The notes beneath the pieces are model-generated. The model did not search any database. It was not told the origin of the DNA and saw only the letters and a program-made list of their open reading frames with translations. From the NCBI GenBank assembly GCA_029532625.1, contig JARFXM010000003.1, positions 3,906,001 to 3,970,000 on the forward strand: a DNA stretch of 64,000 bases. Reading direction: 5' to 3'. How positions within the stretch are numbered: the stretch's first letter is position 1; every line of letters begins with the position of its first letter. Positions 11,319-23,256 of the stretch are shown piece after piece. This DNA is from Lomentospora prolificans (taxonomy: Eukaryota; Ascomycota; Sordariomycetes; Microascales; Microascaceae). The translations under genes were made by a program, and so were the position numbers.

Positions 11319-13016
11319 TCAAGCCATGTGTTGACCGTCCTCGCCGCCCCGTAATGCTAACAACGCTCGAACATCCGACACGTACTGAAGACCCTCGAGG
11401 AATGGGACCAAGTGAAGAAGATCACTGTCCGTCGGGTCGTTGATCCAACCCTGGATAGGAATAGCATTGTCTACGCCCAAGTCAGCCATCTACACTACGC
11501 AGGTATGCAAAACGGTGGCTGGAAAAATAATCCCAAGAGATATAACATACCTTGATGGAACATATAACTCAGCGGGCTATTGTCCAGGATCATGACTTTG
11601 CTAAGATCTGGCTCGACGGAGCTCAGATCTTTGATGAAGGCACCATGACGGAAAGTGCAATGTTGGCGGTAGAACCTCGCGGAGAAGAATTTGCGCTCCT
11701 GCTCAAGCCAGTCAATGACCGGATCGGCGTACTCCTGAACTGACGCCGTAAATATGACCAAATTATACCACTTGCACACCTTTTGCGTGGAAAGACATGA
11801 ATTAGCATCACTCTGTATACATGGATCGAGTTTTGGGCAAGACATGTGGATAGCCCCTTACCCTGCGCAAGAAGTGATCACAAAACGGCCGCTTGTGGAC
11901 GTAGTATAAGATGGGATGTTGCGGCCCAATCGACGTTTGTCCACCCGCACCAACCAGTGTCGTATTTAGACGCACTTCAACCATGTGGCCAGTGCTCATA
12001 CGTCCACCTTTGGACATGCTGTGGATTAGGGTTTCGTCGAGGTCGAGAATCAATGTTTTCTGGTGTTTAAGAGGGGTCGGCTCTACATTCAAGTAGGATG
12101 GCTGGCGCCTGGGAATCAACGGACGAGGCGGAGCCGGGGTCTTAGGATACCGCGTAAGAGCACCAACGGGTGAGGTGGGAGACTTGAGCTGTGCGGAGAT
12201 GTCGGGAGTAGCGAGCTGTCCAGATTTGCCAGTGCGAGGAGCGGCCGATTGCGTCTTTCTATGCCGACGTTGTCGTAGAGCATCTTCGTTGCTAAGTTTA
12301 ATTCGTATCGATTTCTTTCCGGCGATCGAGTCTTCAGCTTCATCAAACGACTTGGACCGGGCATGCCGGGTGCTGCTATGGGATTTACTTCTTGTTCGAG
12401 CAGCGAGCTTCGCGGCATCGCGTTCGGATTCCGAAGCTGCCGAGGAAGAACCGGAGGACACGGAGGAGCGCGGGCGAGTGTTCGAGTGTCGGCGAGCATG
12501 AGCGCCCAAAGGTGGCCCATCCTTTTCGTCAATGGCGAATTCGGACTGTTTGGAGGCCGTGGTCCCATGGGCCTTCATGTCGTACCATGCGGAAAGTCTC
12601 CTCAGCGGATAGAAAGGTGCAAACTGGCCTTGTTCGTTGCAGAGGAATGCAAAGAGATAGACGCCAGGCGCGGCCAGGGTTGAAAGGAACCAACGGAGCG
12701 AGTTGATTAGAGACGTAGCTATTCGGCGGGGGATGAGATGCCAGGGTGCCGACCGCGTGTTTCCGTCGCCTAATAGCGGCGAAGTTTCATCCAGAGCACC
12801 GTGTTTGGCGTAGTCGGATTCGGATATTATATTAGGGTCATCTTCCACCTGTGGCGGAGTGCTCGATTTGGAGTCGTCCCCGGCGGCTTTTCTACCGTCT
12901 CCCGAGGCAAGGTCGGACTGGACAGCGAGGCCTAAGGACGTGATGGAGTTCGAGCGGGAAGGGGGGGTACTTGGTGGCGGCGAAACTCGGGCAGAGAGAA
13001 TGTTGAGAGAGTTCAT
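11319..13016 (-). CDS. NEM1: Nuclear envelope morphology protein 1-like phosphatase
   Basis: Three exons: complement(11862..13016), complement(11551..11779) and complement(11319..11470), giving 511 residues. Nem1, with Spo7, is the ER/nuclear-envelope phosphatase that activates the phosphatidate phosphatase Pah1 and so controls triacylglycerol synthesis and nuclear shape. The catalytic DLDET signature (DxDxT, HAD/FCP superfamily) lies at residues 325-329. The NIF domain continues through the conserved YYVHKRPF, CKWYNLVIFTAS, DNSPLSY and INDPTDSDL segments. A hydrophobic stretch near residues 125-140 could be a membrane anchor. Residues 1-100 and 165-300 are low-complexity and Ser/Arg-rich, likely disordered and phosphorylated. 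I start at 13016; the frame is open further upstream, including another ATG at 13154, but the start MNSLNILSARV resembles fungal Nem1 proteins. Confidence 0.88.
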
Positions 13017-15015
13017 CTTTATGCTGCCTGGCCAGCCATGGGGCTCCCAGTCGCAACTATCGGGTCGGAAAGAAAAATTCGGCGAGGAGGGTGGGTTGGG
13101 TCTCGGGAGGCTCCGACTGAGCAGGCGAAGACGGGGTTTGGGGCCGTGGCGCACAAAGCCTTTATAGTAGAGGCCGTCGCAGTAGGGTCAGATGAAGCGA
13201 GCGTGGGTACGACGGGATCCGTCAAGGGGAAAGGCCACGAAAGCAGAGGCGGCCAATAAACAGATTCTGCTCTCAATTTCAAGTCATGGGGACCGAAGAG
13301 GGAGGATGGAGTTAAGATACTAAGGGTCGTTCGTTTACAGCATCAAGGGTCGTGGGAAGATTAGGTTTCTAGCGTGTTGAAAGTTCCAAGAAAGAGCTCG
13401 GCCGAGGCGATCAAAGAACACAGTGACAATGTGGTTGACGCTAACGGCGGATCTTTGTAGGATTGGGTTTGGGCTGGCGCCTGAGGTGATGGGAGGGGAA
13501 AAGGGCCGTTGAAAGAATGCTACGAGAGGGGTTGAGGGATTACCAACAGATGATTTGGGATCACCAGAGGATATCCGTGAAGTCAGAGTTGGAGGAGGGG
13601 AGACTGACTTGGGCCGTTGGAGGGATTGTCGCAGGGAAAGTTGAAGCGTTCCAACAGTGTTCCTGATGGGGTAGTTTTAGTGCCGATGCTGGTGCTTGGG
13701 CGGGTGTGGGTTCGGGAGTTGCCTTGTTTGTAGCAGCGTTGCCAGTGAGTTGAACCCTTCGGGAAGTCTGCACCGTTCACGTGCAAAGTATCGGCTTGAT
13801 CATGGATCTCAGTGGCCCAACCTGCAGCAGAAAGGCGACTAGGCCATGCATCTAGTCAGACTTGTTTTCGCGTTTTTTTTTTTCGGCAACGATGTACAAA
13901 TACAAAGGGAAATGGCTCGGGACTCGGCCGCCGTGTGATAAACTATTTCATCAAGATTTCCGGGGTAGGGTTGACGGGCTTGATTGCGAGGGGGATGTTG
14001 GGGATATTGAGGCTCTCGGCTTTTGTTGGGACCAACTGATCAAGCTGCGCTAGAATGTGGTACATGTGCTATTAATATAAACACCCTGCACACACGAGAT
14101 GTCAACCAGGAGGTCGCCAAGTGCGAACGCGGGAGGCATTGATTCTACTGAGGTAGAGGGAGGAAATATAGAGAGCTACGGCCAGCTACGAGTGAATGTA
14201 AGATTTGATGATTCAGAGTGTAGATCGTGAGACTAGATCTGAGTCGTTGTTCTCGATCCCCCGGATCAAGCAATACTGCTTTAAGCCAGTAAGGCCGTGC
14301 TCATCCGTCGAGGGCGCTAGGGAAGCCGGACCTCCTTGAGCTGAGTCAGAGCGATTGACTCTGATCATTGATGCAAGCTGACTTTGGTATTAGCCTCGAG
14401 GTAGCATCGCACATCCTACGGCTGGATAGGTAATTAAGGCTAAGTATCTGCTCGCGGCCATGGGATTTGGAAGATTTGGAAACTTAGCTCAGCATTGTCG
14501 AACGATTATTGTGTTATTAGAGGGTTTCCATGGGCAAAGGTGGACAACATTATGAATGTACATTATGGATCAATTGGTGAATCGTGGTCCTGTCATATAT
14601 TACTTGTAGCACCTGGCCTCAACTGCTGCAAATCGTGGCTTAGGCTCCGTGTCGCAGGATAATTACTAGTACCTTGGTATTAATTGCAGTGATACGTTGG
14701 TCTCAATATTTGCGGCGTTAGTGGCTATCCAGGATAACCACTCTGGACCGCGCAAGAAGCAGCAAGCCGATTTTTTTTTTTGGGCGTTGTCTCCATTGAC
14801 TCATCCACAAAGCTACCCCACCAATACCAGTCCATGCCACCCAGAGAATCGCGACTATTCAGCAGAGCACATCAAGGGCATACTATACTCTCATAACCAT
14901 AGTAAAACCTTGTATTATCGTCTACTTCCGTACGTTCGCCGATACCACGCCTCAGAACCACTTCGGAGTCCCCGGTTTCTCACATCGCCCTGACCAAACC
15001 CCTCCCCCGCCCGGG
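13017..15015. other. Divergent intergenic region NEM1/GCD7, 2.0 kb
   Basis: Holds the upstream regions of two divergent genes. Two T runs of about 11 occur near 13870 and 14771. Short frames overlap on both strands and look non-coding. No RNA gene is recognised. Confidence 0.45.
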
Positions 15016-16491
15016 ATGGCATCCATCAGCGCTATCAGTCATATGGCGGCCTTAGATAAGTTCAATAAGTCACTCAAGGGCCAATCTTTGGAGACCTCCA
15101 TCTATAGCCTTACTTCGTACGTTGAGTCTCCCCGGCCGTGTTTTCCTGGGAACCTTTACTGATGCTGCTGCAGTCTCCTCAAGCTCAGGCAGATCCAGGG
15201 CTCCGAGCCATGCGCCGTCGCAACAGCGAATCTCCTCCTCCAAGTTGTCGCAAAGTCCAAGGTGTCTGAAGTTGACCAGCTTCTCGCTCACATATCTGCC
15301 GTCGGTAGCCAGCTAGTCGCAGCGCAACCCAAAGAACCGGTCGTAGGAAACATCGTGCGGCGAGTCCTAGGGTTAATAAGGGACGAGGCTGAAGAGGACC
15401 GGAATGGGGGTGTCAGTCGATCTTCGGGGCTCGCGACGCCGACGGAACCCCAACCATTGACAGGTGCAGTTCCAGCTGCCGCGCCTGGTACGGATTCCCT
15501 TTCGAACCTACGACAAGCTCTCGCTCGATCCTCCAATCACCCCGCGCCGGCTGGCTACTCGATCGGAAAGACTAAATCTCTGCTTCACCTCTTGTCAGCG
15601 GCCGGCCCTACGGATGGAAGCAGTTTATCGGGGGTAAACATTTCGGGAGCATCCACCCCTACAGGCCACAGTCGGGCTAGGTTCCAGGCTGTGAGGGGGG
15701 AAGTCATTGACGGAATCGAGGAGATCAAGGACGAGATCGACCAAGTAGATGATCAGATTTCGGCGAATGCCGAGGCCCAAATACGGCCAGGTGAATACGT
15801 CTTGGTGTACGAACCCTCGGCGACGGTGCGGAGGTTTCTCCTGAAAGCTGCTTCGAAACGTAAATTTACCGTTGTAACCGTTGTTCACCCATCACGTCAG
15901 CAACAATCAGCTAGCAGTTATGGGGATCTCAGCAAGGGCTTGGCCAAGCATGGGGTGTCTACAATCAACGTGGTTAGCAGTGCAGTTATGGCGTACATGC
16001 CCCACGTTGACAAGGTGGTTCTGGGTGCGCGCGCGGTCTTTGCAAATGGTACCGTTCTTCTGAACGCGGGCGCGGGTAACATTGCGAGGACGGCCAAGAA
16101 GCGAGGAAGCGCGGTCGTGATTCTGAGTGGCGTCTACAAGTTCAGCCCGGAGATTCCCTTTGACGAGGAAGCCTTAGTGGACTGGGGCAACCCGTCTCAG
16201 TCCGTCAACTACTCAGATGGCGGCATTGTCAACCATGTGACGGTGCAAACCCCCACGACGGAGCTGATCCCAGAAGATCTCGTCGACGTCTACATAACTA
16301 ATCTGTAAGTTCTTCCAGCCTCTATTACCTCTCTGACTGCGCATCCTTTGTGTCCCAGCATTGGAACACCGAGTTTGAGCTAACCAAATGTTCGCAGTGG
16401 TGTCCACTCTCGGGATCATCTGTCTAACATCATCGACGAGCAATACAAGCCGGAGGATCTTGATTTTTTCATTCCAGCTGCTGCCCGTTGA
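15016..16491 (+). CDS. GCD7: Translation initiation factor eIF2B subunit beta
   Basis: Three exons: 15016..15116, 15174..16304 and 16398..16491, giving 441 residues. eIF2B is the GDP-GTP exchange factor for eIF2 in the cytosol; beta belongs to its regulatory subcomplex with alpha and delta, which senses phosphorylated eIF2. The N-terminal helical part covers about residues 1-130. The Rossmann-like IF-2B domain covers about 210-430, with the segments EYVLVYEPSATVRRFLLKAA, VDKVVLGARAVFANGTVLLNAGAG and IPEDLVDVYITNLGVH. A Ser/Pro/Gly-rich insert at about 95-175 separates the two parts. The first intron has a clear TACTGATG branch region. Alpha and delta subunits share the domain, but the NAGAGN segment and C-terminal FFIPAA favour beta. 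Confidence 0.92.
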
Positions 16492-17820
16492 GAAAGTATG
16501 GGGCTCAGTATGAGCACTCGGGCCCGCCTGTCGTATGTGGCATGGACCAGGAGAGACAAGAAGCGCAGGGCCGAAGTGGGCTGCGTGTCGTGTACAATAC
16601 CTTTCCCCAAAGGCTACGAAATGATTGGAGGCTCTGCGGAAGCTTAACTAGGACAAAGAAAAAAAAGGTGGGCTAGCGGCCGAGATGCTGGTGATAGTGA
16701 TCAGTTTGTAATTGTTCCTGATTTGAGCTCGGCTCGGTCTATTCGGATTCGCATTCATTTCCACGGGGTCTGCGGCACGGAGTTTCCGCAAAGTGGTCAT
16801 CGCTCTCCCCAGTGGCTGGGTGCGAGTCGGGCGGGCGAATCATTGGAAACCCTCTGCCTAGGAAAAGGCTGCTGCCTGTATGCAGTTCAGTATTAACTCT
16901 GCTGGGGCACCAGCTCCCAAGCAAATAGACTCGATTCGGATAGGGCAGAGAAGACAGGCACGTTCCACGGCCGCGTCAGCATTTACGACACATGCGGCAC
17001 CCATTTACCGAGAAGGCTTGGTGGCTAATGTGCTGGAATCAGTATCGATGGCGAGCCACCAGCCTGGCTGGCTGCTGTCGAAGTAGTGTGTCAGCCACTG
17101 AATCACCCCACCACCAAACCCAGCCAAGAACGCTACGCTCCAGAGCTCGCTGGCGATCTGGCAGCCAGGCCAGTTGGCCATCCATCGATGCCACCCAAAT
17201 GCCCCCGTGCCACCTAAACCCCCGCCAGGCCATGGACCCTGGGACAGACATGCCGACGACAGGTGTCATCGCGACTGTCTTGCGACGAGGAAATTGCGTC
17301 TTCGTTCGCGAATGCCTCTGCTGTTTTACCCAATCGAGGAAGTCAATAAAGGCCAGGTTCGCAAGCTCCCTCTTGCTAGATCCATCGCCAGACCTTATGC
17401 CCCTCTCGGATCGTGCCTGAAATATACTTGCTCGAATCCTTGCTAAGCAGGAGCTGCATGACGAGAGGGGATGGCTGCTGGCGTGTGTCACAGCCCCAAA
17501 ATCTTATCGACGACTCTTCCAGCACAGCCCTGTGTGTTTCTGGACCCCTTGTTCTTCGTATTTGATGTAATGAAGTACTCGGCGCTATACCAAGCATATT
17601 ACCAGTACTTGCCCGTTTGGGACCGCGAGCGAGGCGGCACTGGTACAAGCCCAATTTGCCCGTACTACATATTCTTGTCATTCCCACCGTCTCACTCCTC
17701 GTAGCCCCTCCGGCCTCTCAGGTTCTACCATCATTCCAGGGCCATCCTTCCCTGTCCGGAATACCTCTTATTCTTTTCTTCTTTGTAGAACACTTGAAAA
17801 ATAGCTAAGCGTACACTAAT
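16492..17820. other. Intergenic region, 1.3 kb
   Basis: No gene is seen; overlapping frames on both strands have no motifs. It carries a cluster of the CAGCC/GGCTG motif: TGGCTGGCTG at 17065-17074 and a GCAGCCAGGCCAG element near 17161. The last 170 bases are C/T-rich and are probably the leader of the next gene. Confidence 0.45.
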
Positions 17821-19866
17821 ATGCAGTCGTTCAACGATGTCCCACCTCCGCCTTATAGCGAGACGGACATTTACTCTCAGACAGCCGGTAACCCCTCCGC
17901 CAGACGCCTGTCCGCGGGCCGTCCCTCGCCCCACACTTCGCAACATGGAGATGATGCCTTTTCTACGTCGACCGGGGGCGATGTCATCTATACACCGCCG
18001 TTGACTCCTCAGACTTCGCACAGCCATCCTGTCGAGCCTTCGGCTGCAGCGACGGCTTATTTTGATACCCGCCCGGCTCCGGACACCGTCCCAACCCAAC
18101 ACTTCGAACACACTATCGTTGTAAATGCGGATAGCACTCCTGAAGACTTCCCCGTCGTGCCCGGGTTTTCACCCCGAGACGTGACGGAGCAAGACTGGAG
18201 GACTTTTCTGAACTTCTTGATGCCAGACCATTCTACGAGAAGCAATGAAGCGGTGGTGGACAGGAAGTTGAGGGCTGAGAGCAGCAACGCCAGTACCATC
18301 GGAGATGCGCAGGCCCAAGTTAGCGCCATCAGGTCCGACAACGGCTCAGCCAGCTATTCTCGCCAAGCTATCGAGCGCACTGTTGAGGAGTGGAACGCAT
18401 GGTTTTTCTCTCCTCGTGGCATCAGGATACGCTTGGCTCCCGAGCCCCAAACGAACCGGATGCCTGGGGCATGGGACCGATCCTTCGATACCACCGCCGG
18501 GCCTTCCGGTACACAACCCGTTCCACCCCAACCTATGCCTGCCACAGCTGGTCCCATGCCGAGCAATGCCCGGGGCATTATCAACTTTGGCGGTCTTCGA
18601 GTCACCGAAGACGGCATCTACCTTGGAAACAGCATTGCCGCGGACCGAAGCGGGATCCGCGTCGGTAATCTTACCGCGGGTCAAGCTGGCGTGAAGTATG
18701 CGGGACGGGACCTCCTCCCAGGAGACTACGCCCCGTTCCAGCCTCGTAGTCGCGGTTGGAACCACTATGGCCCCTTTGGAGTCCCTCAACACGGCTCGCC
18801 TTGGGCGGCCCATAATCACCCACACAGTCCACACAATTGGGGTCCGTTCGGCAGGGCTCATTCCCACGGGACGTCTACCCACAGCCAACATTCCGACACC
18901 TCAGAGTCGGAATCGGATTCTGATAGTGACGGGGATGACAGTGCTTCGATAGGGTCTCTTCCCGATTATGACGACCTTGACGGTCAGCAATACGCAGTCT
19001 ATTCACAAACCCTCCAGCAGTGGCTTGACCGTTCTACAACACCCGTCACGAAACAAGACATCCGCCAGCTAAAGGTCCAACTACGCGAAGTTCGTTTGAG
19101 GTCCAGCGATCTCACCTCTGCGCAGAAGAAAGAATGTGCAAAGGAAATCAAAGCCCTTGCTCGTGAGCTAAAACACACATTGAGGCAGCAGAAACAAGAG
19201 AGGAAAGAGCTCAAGCGGAAGGAAAAACAGCGGAAGCGTGCCGAGAAAAGAGAACGGAGAGAGCAGAGGCGGGAGATGAAAAGATCTAGGAAGGACCATG
19301 CCCGCGGAGTAACTGAACCTGTCCCTCCTGCGCCTCCTACTCACCCTATCCCGCCCGTCCCGGCCGTCCCCCCGGCTCTCCACATTTCTCCCGTGATCGC
19401 GGACCCTATGGGCTTCATGGGACGTTGTGGTGGTCTTCCTGGCCGTGGTTCTGGCCGTGGATGTGGTGGTCGCGGAGGTCGCGGTCGTGGTCGCGGCCCT
19501 TGGAGCGCTGGCCCCTGGGGACCGGGACCATGGGGTATGGCAGGAAGTCGCGGCGGTCAATTCCCCGGTGCGTGGCCCGATGCACATTCACAGGACGCTA
19601 GTGACGGCATAATCAATGGATATAATGATGCTATTCAGAAGTTGGAGAAGAAGATTGAGTCGAGAGAAGCGGAGCTATCAAAGCTCGAGGTCGACATGGC
19701 GATGGGTAACTTGAGTCGAGGCTGGGGTAGTGCTAGGAAGGCGGAGAATAAAAAGGCTAGCCTCGAAAAGGAAATTGAGGCCTTGCAGAGCTCTGTCGAG
19801 AAGTTCCGGCTGCAGGCTGACGAGGAGTATGCGAGAAAGGTGGAGGCGATGGAGAATGTCTCGTAA
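17821..19866 (+). CDS. Conserved fungal hypothetical protein with PPPPY, GRG and coiled-coil segments
   Basis: One exon of 681 residues; I cannot assign a function. Visible parts in order: a PPPPY motif at residues 8-12 (a possible WW-domain ligand); Ser/Pro/Thr-rich sequence to about 95; a more ordered block at 95-135 (FPVVPGF, DVTEQDWRTFLNFLMPDH); a second ordered block at 180-220 (TVEEWNAWFFSPRGIRI); and a Gly-rich segment with GI/GV spacing at 252-295. These are followed by a His/Pro/Asn patch at 325-357, an acidic Ser/Asp run at 359-378, a highly basic coiled coil at 410-490, a Pro-rich linker at 499-525, a GRG-rich stretch at 537-560, and a final coiled coil at 600-675. Related fungal proteins are often named 'RING finger domain protein', but no RING cysteines are present. 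The GRG stretch and basic helix suggest possible RNA binding; this is inference. Confidence 0.8.
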   Translation: MQSFNDVPPPPYSETDIYSQTAGNPSARRLSAGRPSPHTSQHGDDAFSTSTGGDVIYTPPLTPQTSHSHPVEPSAAATAYFDTRPAPDTVPTQHFEHTIVVNADSTPEDFPVVPGFSPRDVTEQDWRTFLNFLMPDHSTRSNEAVVDRKLRAESSNASTIGDAQAQVSAIRSDNGSASYSRQAIERTVEEWNAWFFSPRGIRIRLAPEPQTNRMPGAWDRSFDTTAGPSGTQPVPPQPMPATAGPMPSNARGIINFGGLRVTEDGIYLGNSIAADRSGIRVGNLTAGQAGVKYAGRDLLPGDYAPFQPRSRGWNHYGPFGVPQHGSPWAAHNHPHSPHNWGPFGRAHSHGTSTHSQHSDTSESESDSDSDGDDSASIGSLPDYDDLDGQQYAVYSQTLQQWLDRSTTPVTKQDIRQLKVQLREVRLRSSDLTSAQKKECAKEIKALARELKHTLRQQKQERKELKRKEKQRKRAEKRERREQRREMKRSRKDHARGVTEPVPPAPPTHPIPPVPAVPPALHISPVIADPMGFMGRCGGLPGRGSGRGCGGRGGRGRGRGPWSAGPWGPGPWGMAGSRGGQFPGAWPDAHSQDASDGIINGYNDAIQKLEKKIESREAELSKLEVDMAMGNLSRGWGSARKAENKKASLEKEIEALQSSVEKFRLQADEEYARKVEAMENVS

Positions 19867-20239
19867 ACGGAACGCCTTCTGAGCGCGGCCGACCCAGCAT
19901 GGATGGTTGGAAATATTTTTTTTTTTTTTTTTTGGTTCTTGTTCCGTAGCGACCTGTATACTATACCCTTAAAACTCACGAGGATTTTCATAGATGAATA
20001 AAATAATGTTTACCGCCAGAACACGTTTTTACCATCTGTGAACGCAGTCTATGAACATGCAACTTTTAGAAACCCCTGCCAGTTCCGCGAAACCCGTGCG
20101 AAGCCCAAGTCTGTTGCCGCTATGCAGAAAGAGAAAAGCCGATTCATAAACCTTTTTACTGCACTCGAAGCCAAGCGCACCCTCCACGAATCCCTAGATG
20201 CTCATCGTGATGTCTTCTGAACCGCCCGTCCACAACCCT
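19867..20239. other. Convergent spacer with T18 run
   Basis: A 373-base spacer between convergent genes. A run of 18 T at 19916-19933 lies about 50 bases after the upstream stop codon, on its sense strand. No gene is seen. Confidence 0.55.
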
Positions 20240-21039
20240 TTAGCTTTTATGCGTCTCATCCCTCTCCACCAACTCACCAACCCCTAACGACCTTCCGACC
20301 TTGACCTTCCTCTTCTTATCGGCTGCCTTTCCAACATCGCCGACGGGCTCGCCCTCATCCTGGGCCTCTCCTTCCGCACCCTCGCCTCCCTCCTTCTCGC
20401 GAGCCTCGTCGACGAGCTCGCGGATGTCGGTAAAGTCTCGTTTCATGCAGAAGGCGTCCTCGCCGTCGGCGTAGTACTTGGCCTCGGTCTTCTCGGTCAG
20501 GAAGCCGAGGGTATCGCGGTAGAGGCGGATGGCAGCTTGGTTGGAGACGCGGACGTGGAGGCTTACGTATTGCGCTCCAAAGGTTTCGACCATGGCGAGT
20601 TCTGCGAGAGTTGGTTAGTTGCTACAGTCATGCTCCAAGTTTGCGCCAGCGCAAAGTGCTCGTAGGGAATGGATATGGATTTTTTTTGGGTGTTGTTTTG
20701 GGGGGGGGGGGGGGGGGGGAACATACGGCTCTGACGCATCAACTTTTCTGCGATTCCTAGCCTCCTGTGCGTCCGCATGACGGACAAGCTAGTGATGTGA
20801 CCGTGCTGGACGCCGTCGGTGGGCTCCTCCTCCATCTTGGCGAGAACGTAGCCGACGATCTTGGGGTAGTCGTAGGGAGTCTTCTTCGGGCGGGAGACGT
20901 CGACGGCGACGAAGCTCAGCTGGGGCCAGGAGAGGGCATGGTAGAGGTAGTACTTGAGGAAGTAGTTCTCGGGAAGGTTCTCGAGATTGGCGTGTTGTAT
21001 GAGCGGAAGGTCGGAGGGCTGCAGGACTCGAATATCCAT
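20240..21039 (-). CDS. ARD1: N-terminal acetyltransferase A catalytic subunit
   Basis: Two exons, complement(20727..21039) and complement(20240..20601), giving 224 residues. Ard1/Naa10 is the catalytic subunit of NatA, which acetylates Ser, Ala, Thr and similar N-termini as proteins leave the ribosome. The GNAT domain covers residues 1-155: MDIRVLQPSDL at the start, ENYFLKYYLYHALSWPQ, HITSLSV, and the acetyl-CoA loop RRLGIA at 92-97. Splicing restores the conserved MRQSQLAMVETF segment, which supports the junction. The C-terminal tail (about 160-224) is acidic and then lysine-rich, as in fungal orthologues. The 125-nt intron contains a homopolymer of 20 G on the plus strand (C on the sense strand). 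The ATG used here gives the conserved family N-terminus. Confidence 0.94.
20700..20719. repeat. Homopolymer of 20 G (C on sense strand) in the ARD1 intron
   Basis: Twenty uninterrupted G lie a few bases from the ARD1 splice donor (intron 20602..20726). The transcript carries poly-C. Length in the assembly could be inexact because such runs are hard to sequence. Confidence 0.85.
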
Positions 21040-23256
21040 CTTGGCGGGGCCTGGGGCGCGTGACGGCGGCTCTGTGCGCGATTGAGGTGCGACAGCAGGC
21101 AGAGACGTTTCAAGCAAGGCAGACTGCTTGAATGGACTAGGTTCGGCCGTTTCTTTGGTGCGGGGGGGAGGTGGACGCGGGTTAAGGTTGAGGTTTGATG
21201 ACAAGGCTGGAAATGTCAATGTGAAAGAGTCTATGGAACCTTGTCCCGTCCGTGTACAGGTGGCAGAAATAGGGAAGCCGACAGCCCACTGAAGTCGGCT
21301 CCGGTGTAGGGTGGGGGTTTCGGTCAGAAGCGGTGCCAGTGGGGTAAACCAAGGGTCTGCCTCCCGACCGGCTTGTACTCTGTAGTTGGTTGGCCTGTCT
21401 GGAACTCTACAAAGTATTGGATTCTCTGAAAGCGCCGGGCGTGCGGGAACACGACCAACTATTTGTGGGCAACAATCCTCTTCGTCTGAAAACCAACATC
21501 CACGCCTCTGGCAGTCGACTTTCCGCAGCCATGACGCCAAGGCGGAACTTGAACTCCAAAGTTTGTGCAGCCTACTCGTTCTGTTTGGTTGCTCTTAGCT
21601 TATTTAATAATGGGTTGATACATTAGACGATAATGGCCCCTGTGGCTGCCTTCACTATGGCATGCATCCTTTTCCTGTAAGGTCTACTGCACTCTGGTTC
21701 TGGCTTTTCGAGGTGCAGCTTCTCACCGAGTCCGACGTACAGATACACGCGATCATCTATGCGCGCAGCTAAGGAACAGTCTGTGAGTCTGATGATGCCT
21801 ACATATTAATATGTGTTTGTGTGCTCATGACCGTGGCAGAGGATCAGGCAGGCTGGATATCGCGAAAATAGTGGAAACAGACCGTCGTGACCCCTGATGG
21901 AGGTATCAGGGGAAACATCAACAATTGAAGCACCGGGACAATCAACGGTTTAGCGCTTCCTTTGGGGCATTTAGAAAAAAAGTTGATTCAACTTAAGGAC
22001 TGGAGCTTGTGAATTAATTATTACATTGCTTGGATTAACTCCTTGATCACGCAAGAGCCCTCAAGAACGCATGTGCTGCTGCCAAACTCAAGAGGTCGAA
22101 TCGAGTATCGCGTCATGTGCTTTGCTGCGACCGCGGCAAGAATCGGGGGTGGTCCGTCACACTCGGGTTGTCGGCTTGGTGGTTTTTGGGAATGCCAGGG
22201 AAGAGCCATGAGATAACCATGACGATTTGGAGCTGGGCAAGAGCCAAGTTACGGGTACAGTTGCCGCAGGAAAGGAACCGACGGTACTTTGTGAGTGTGC
22301 GGAACGCAGCTGCATGTGCAAGTATTGCCTCATTGGTCTGTAGAGGGATATCTCGACCCGAGAGCTGGCAATTGATGCTGCAAAACCGCCCGGACGGACC
22401 CATGTGTATCGCTAGGGACTGTCTGCTATCCGTAATTCCAACAGTACGATTGATCCGCAAATGCGGGGCCAACCGGGCGTCTTGTTATCAAATTATCAGT
22501 CCAACTGGTGCAGGAAACGGGGTCTGGAGCAGGGCTTTTGAAGCTAGAGAGTGAAATATCTGGGAAAAAAGTCGTGATCGGCCCTGGGGTTTCTCGCACT
22601 GTAATTCCAAGGCCCCACCGACCTCGGATCTCAAGCAGGCGAAGATTTTTTGGCTGGTCAATCCCCCAAATCTCCGTCATCTGGTCCAGATCTCCAAAGC
22701 GCCTTCCCAAAAAGCCGCCAGCGAAAACCCAGTGCAACCTGCATCTCTTCCGCACAGTCTATTACGTCCCTTTTACCTGCCAAACTTTCCTTCTCCCCCG
22801 CGGCCGCTTCTACCTCCTCGCCCTTCTAGATTGTGGTATAGGAACCTCAACTTTCCCACTAGCAAGAGAAGGCCTGGGTTGGACTGGTGCACTGAGGATA
22901 GCCATGTTACCTGGCTGTGATCTATTTTAGCGGAGACTCTACTTTGTCTCTCGCACATCTGACCCATCTCCCCTCCTTCTCTTGCCCATTTTCTCTTTCT
23001 TTGACTCCTCCTTCGCGATCCCAGTTACACGCCCACTCAAAGCCGATGCCCGTGCCTCCAGATTCATGATCGAGAGCGACAGTATCGACCTACCTTATTC
23101 TCCAAGCCCTCGGAACACCTGGACCGTAACTGGCCAGGGAACCGAGGACCCGAGTTGACCCAGCACCCACATACTTGATATTCTCTTCAGCACACAGAAA
23201 CACTCACCACCCCCGCTCTTATTACCCCTAATCTCTAATAAAGATCTAGGGCAGCA
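21040..23256. other. Divergent intergenic region ARD1/NAD+ carrier, 2.2 kb
   Basis: Upstream DNA of two divergent genes. Frames of up to about 140 codons on both strands (22117-22930) overlap each other and show no domain or codon pattern I trust. The last 480 bases are C/T-rich and likely the leader of the carrier gene. Confidence 0.45.

Noticed and set aside
22117..22930. Overlapping frames of 140-145 codons in the ARD1/NAD+ carrier spacer
   Set aside because: Both strands are open over the same interval, composition is not protein-like, and no splice pattern joins them to a gene.
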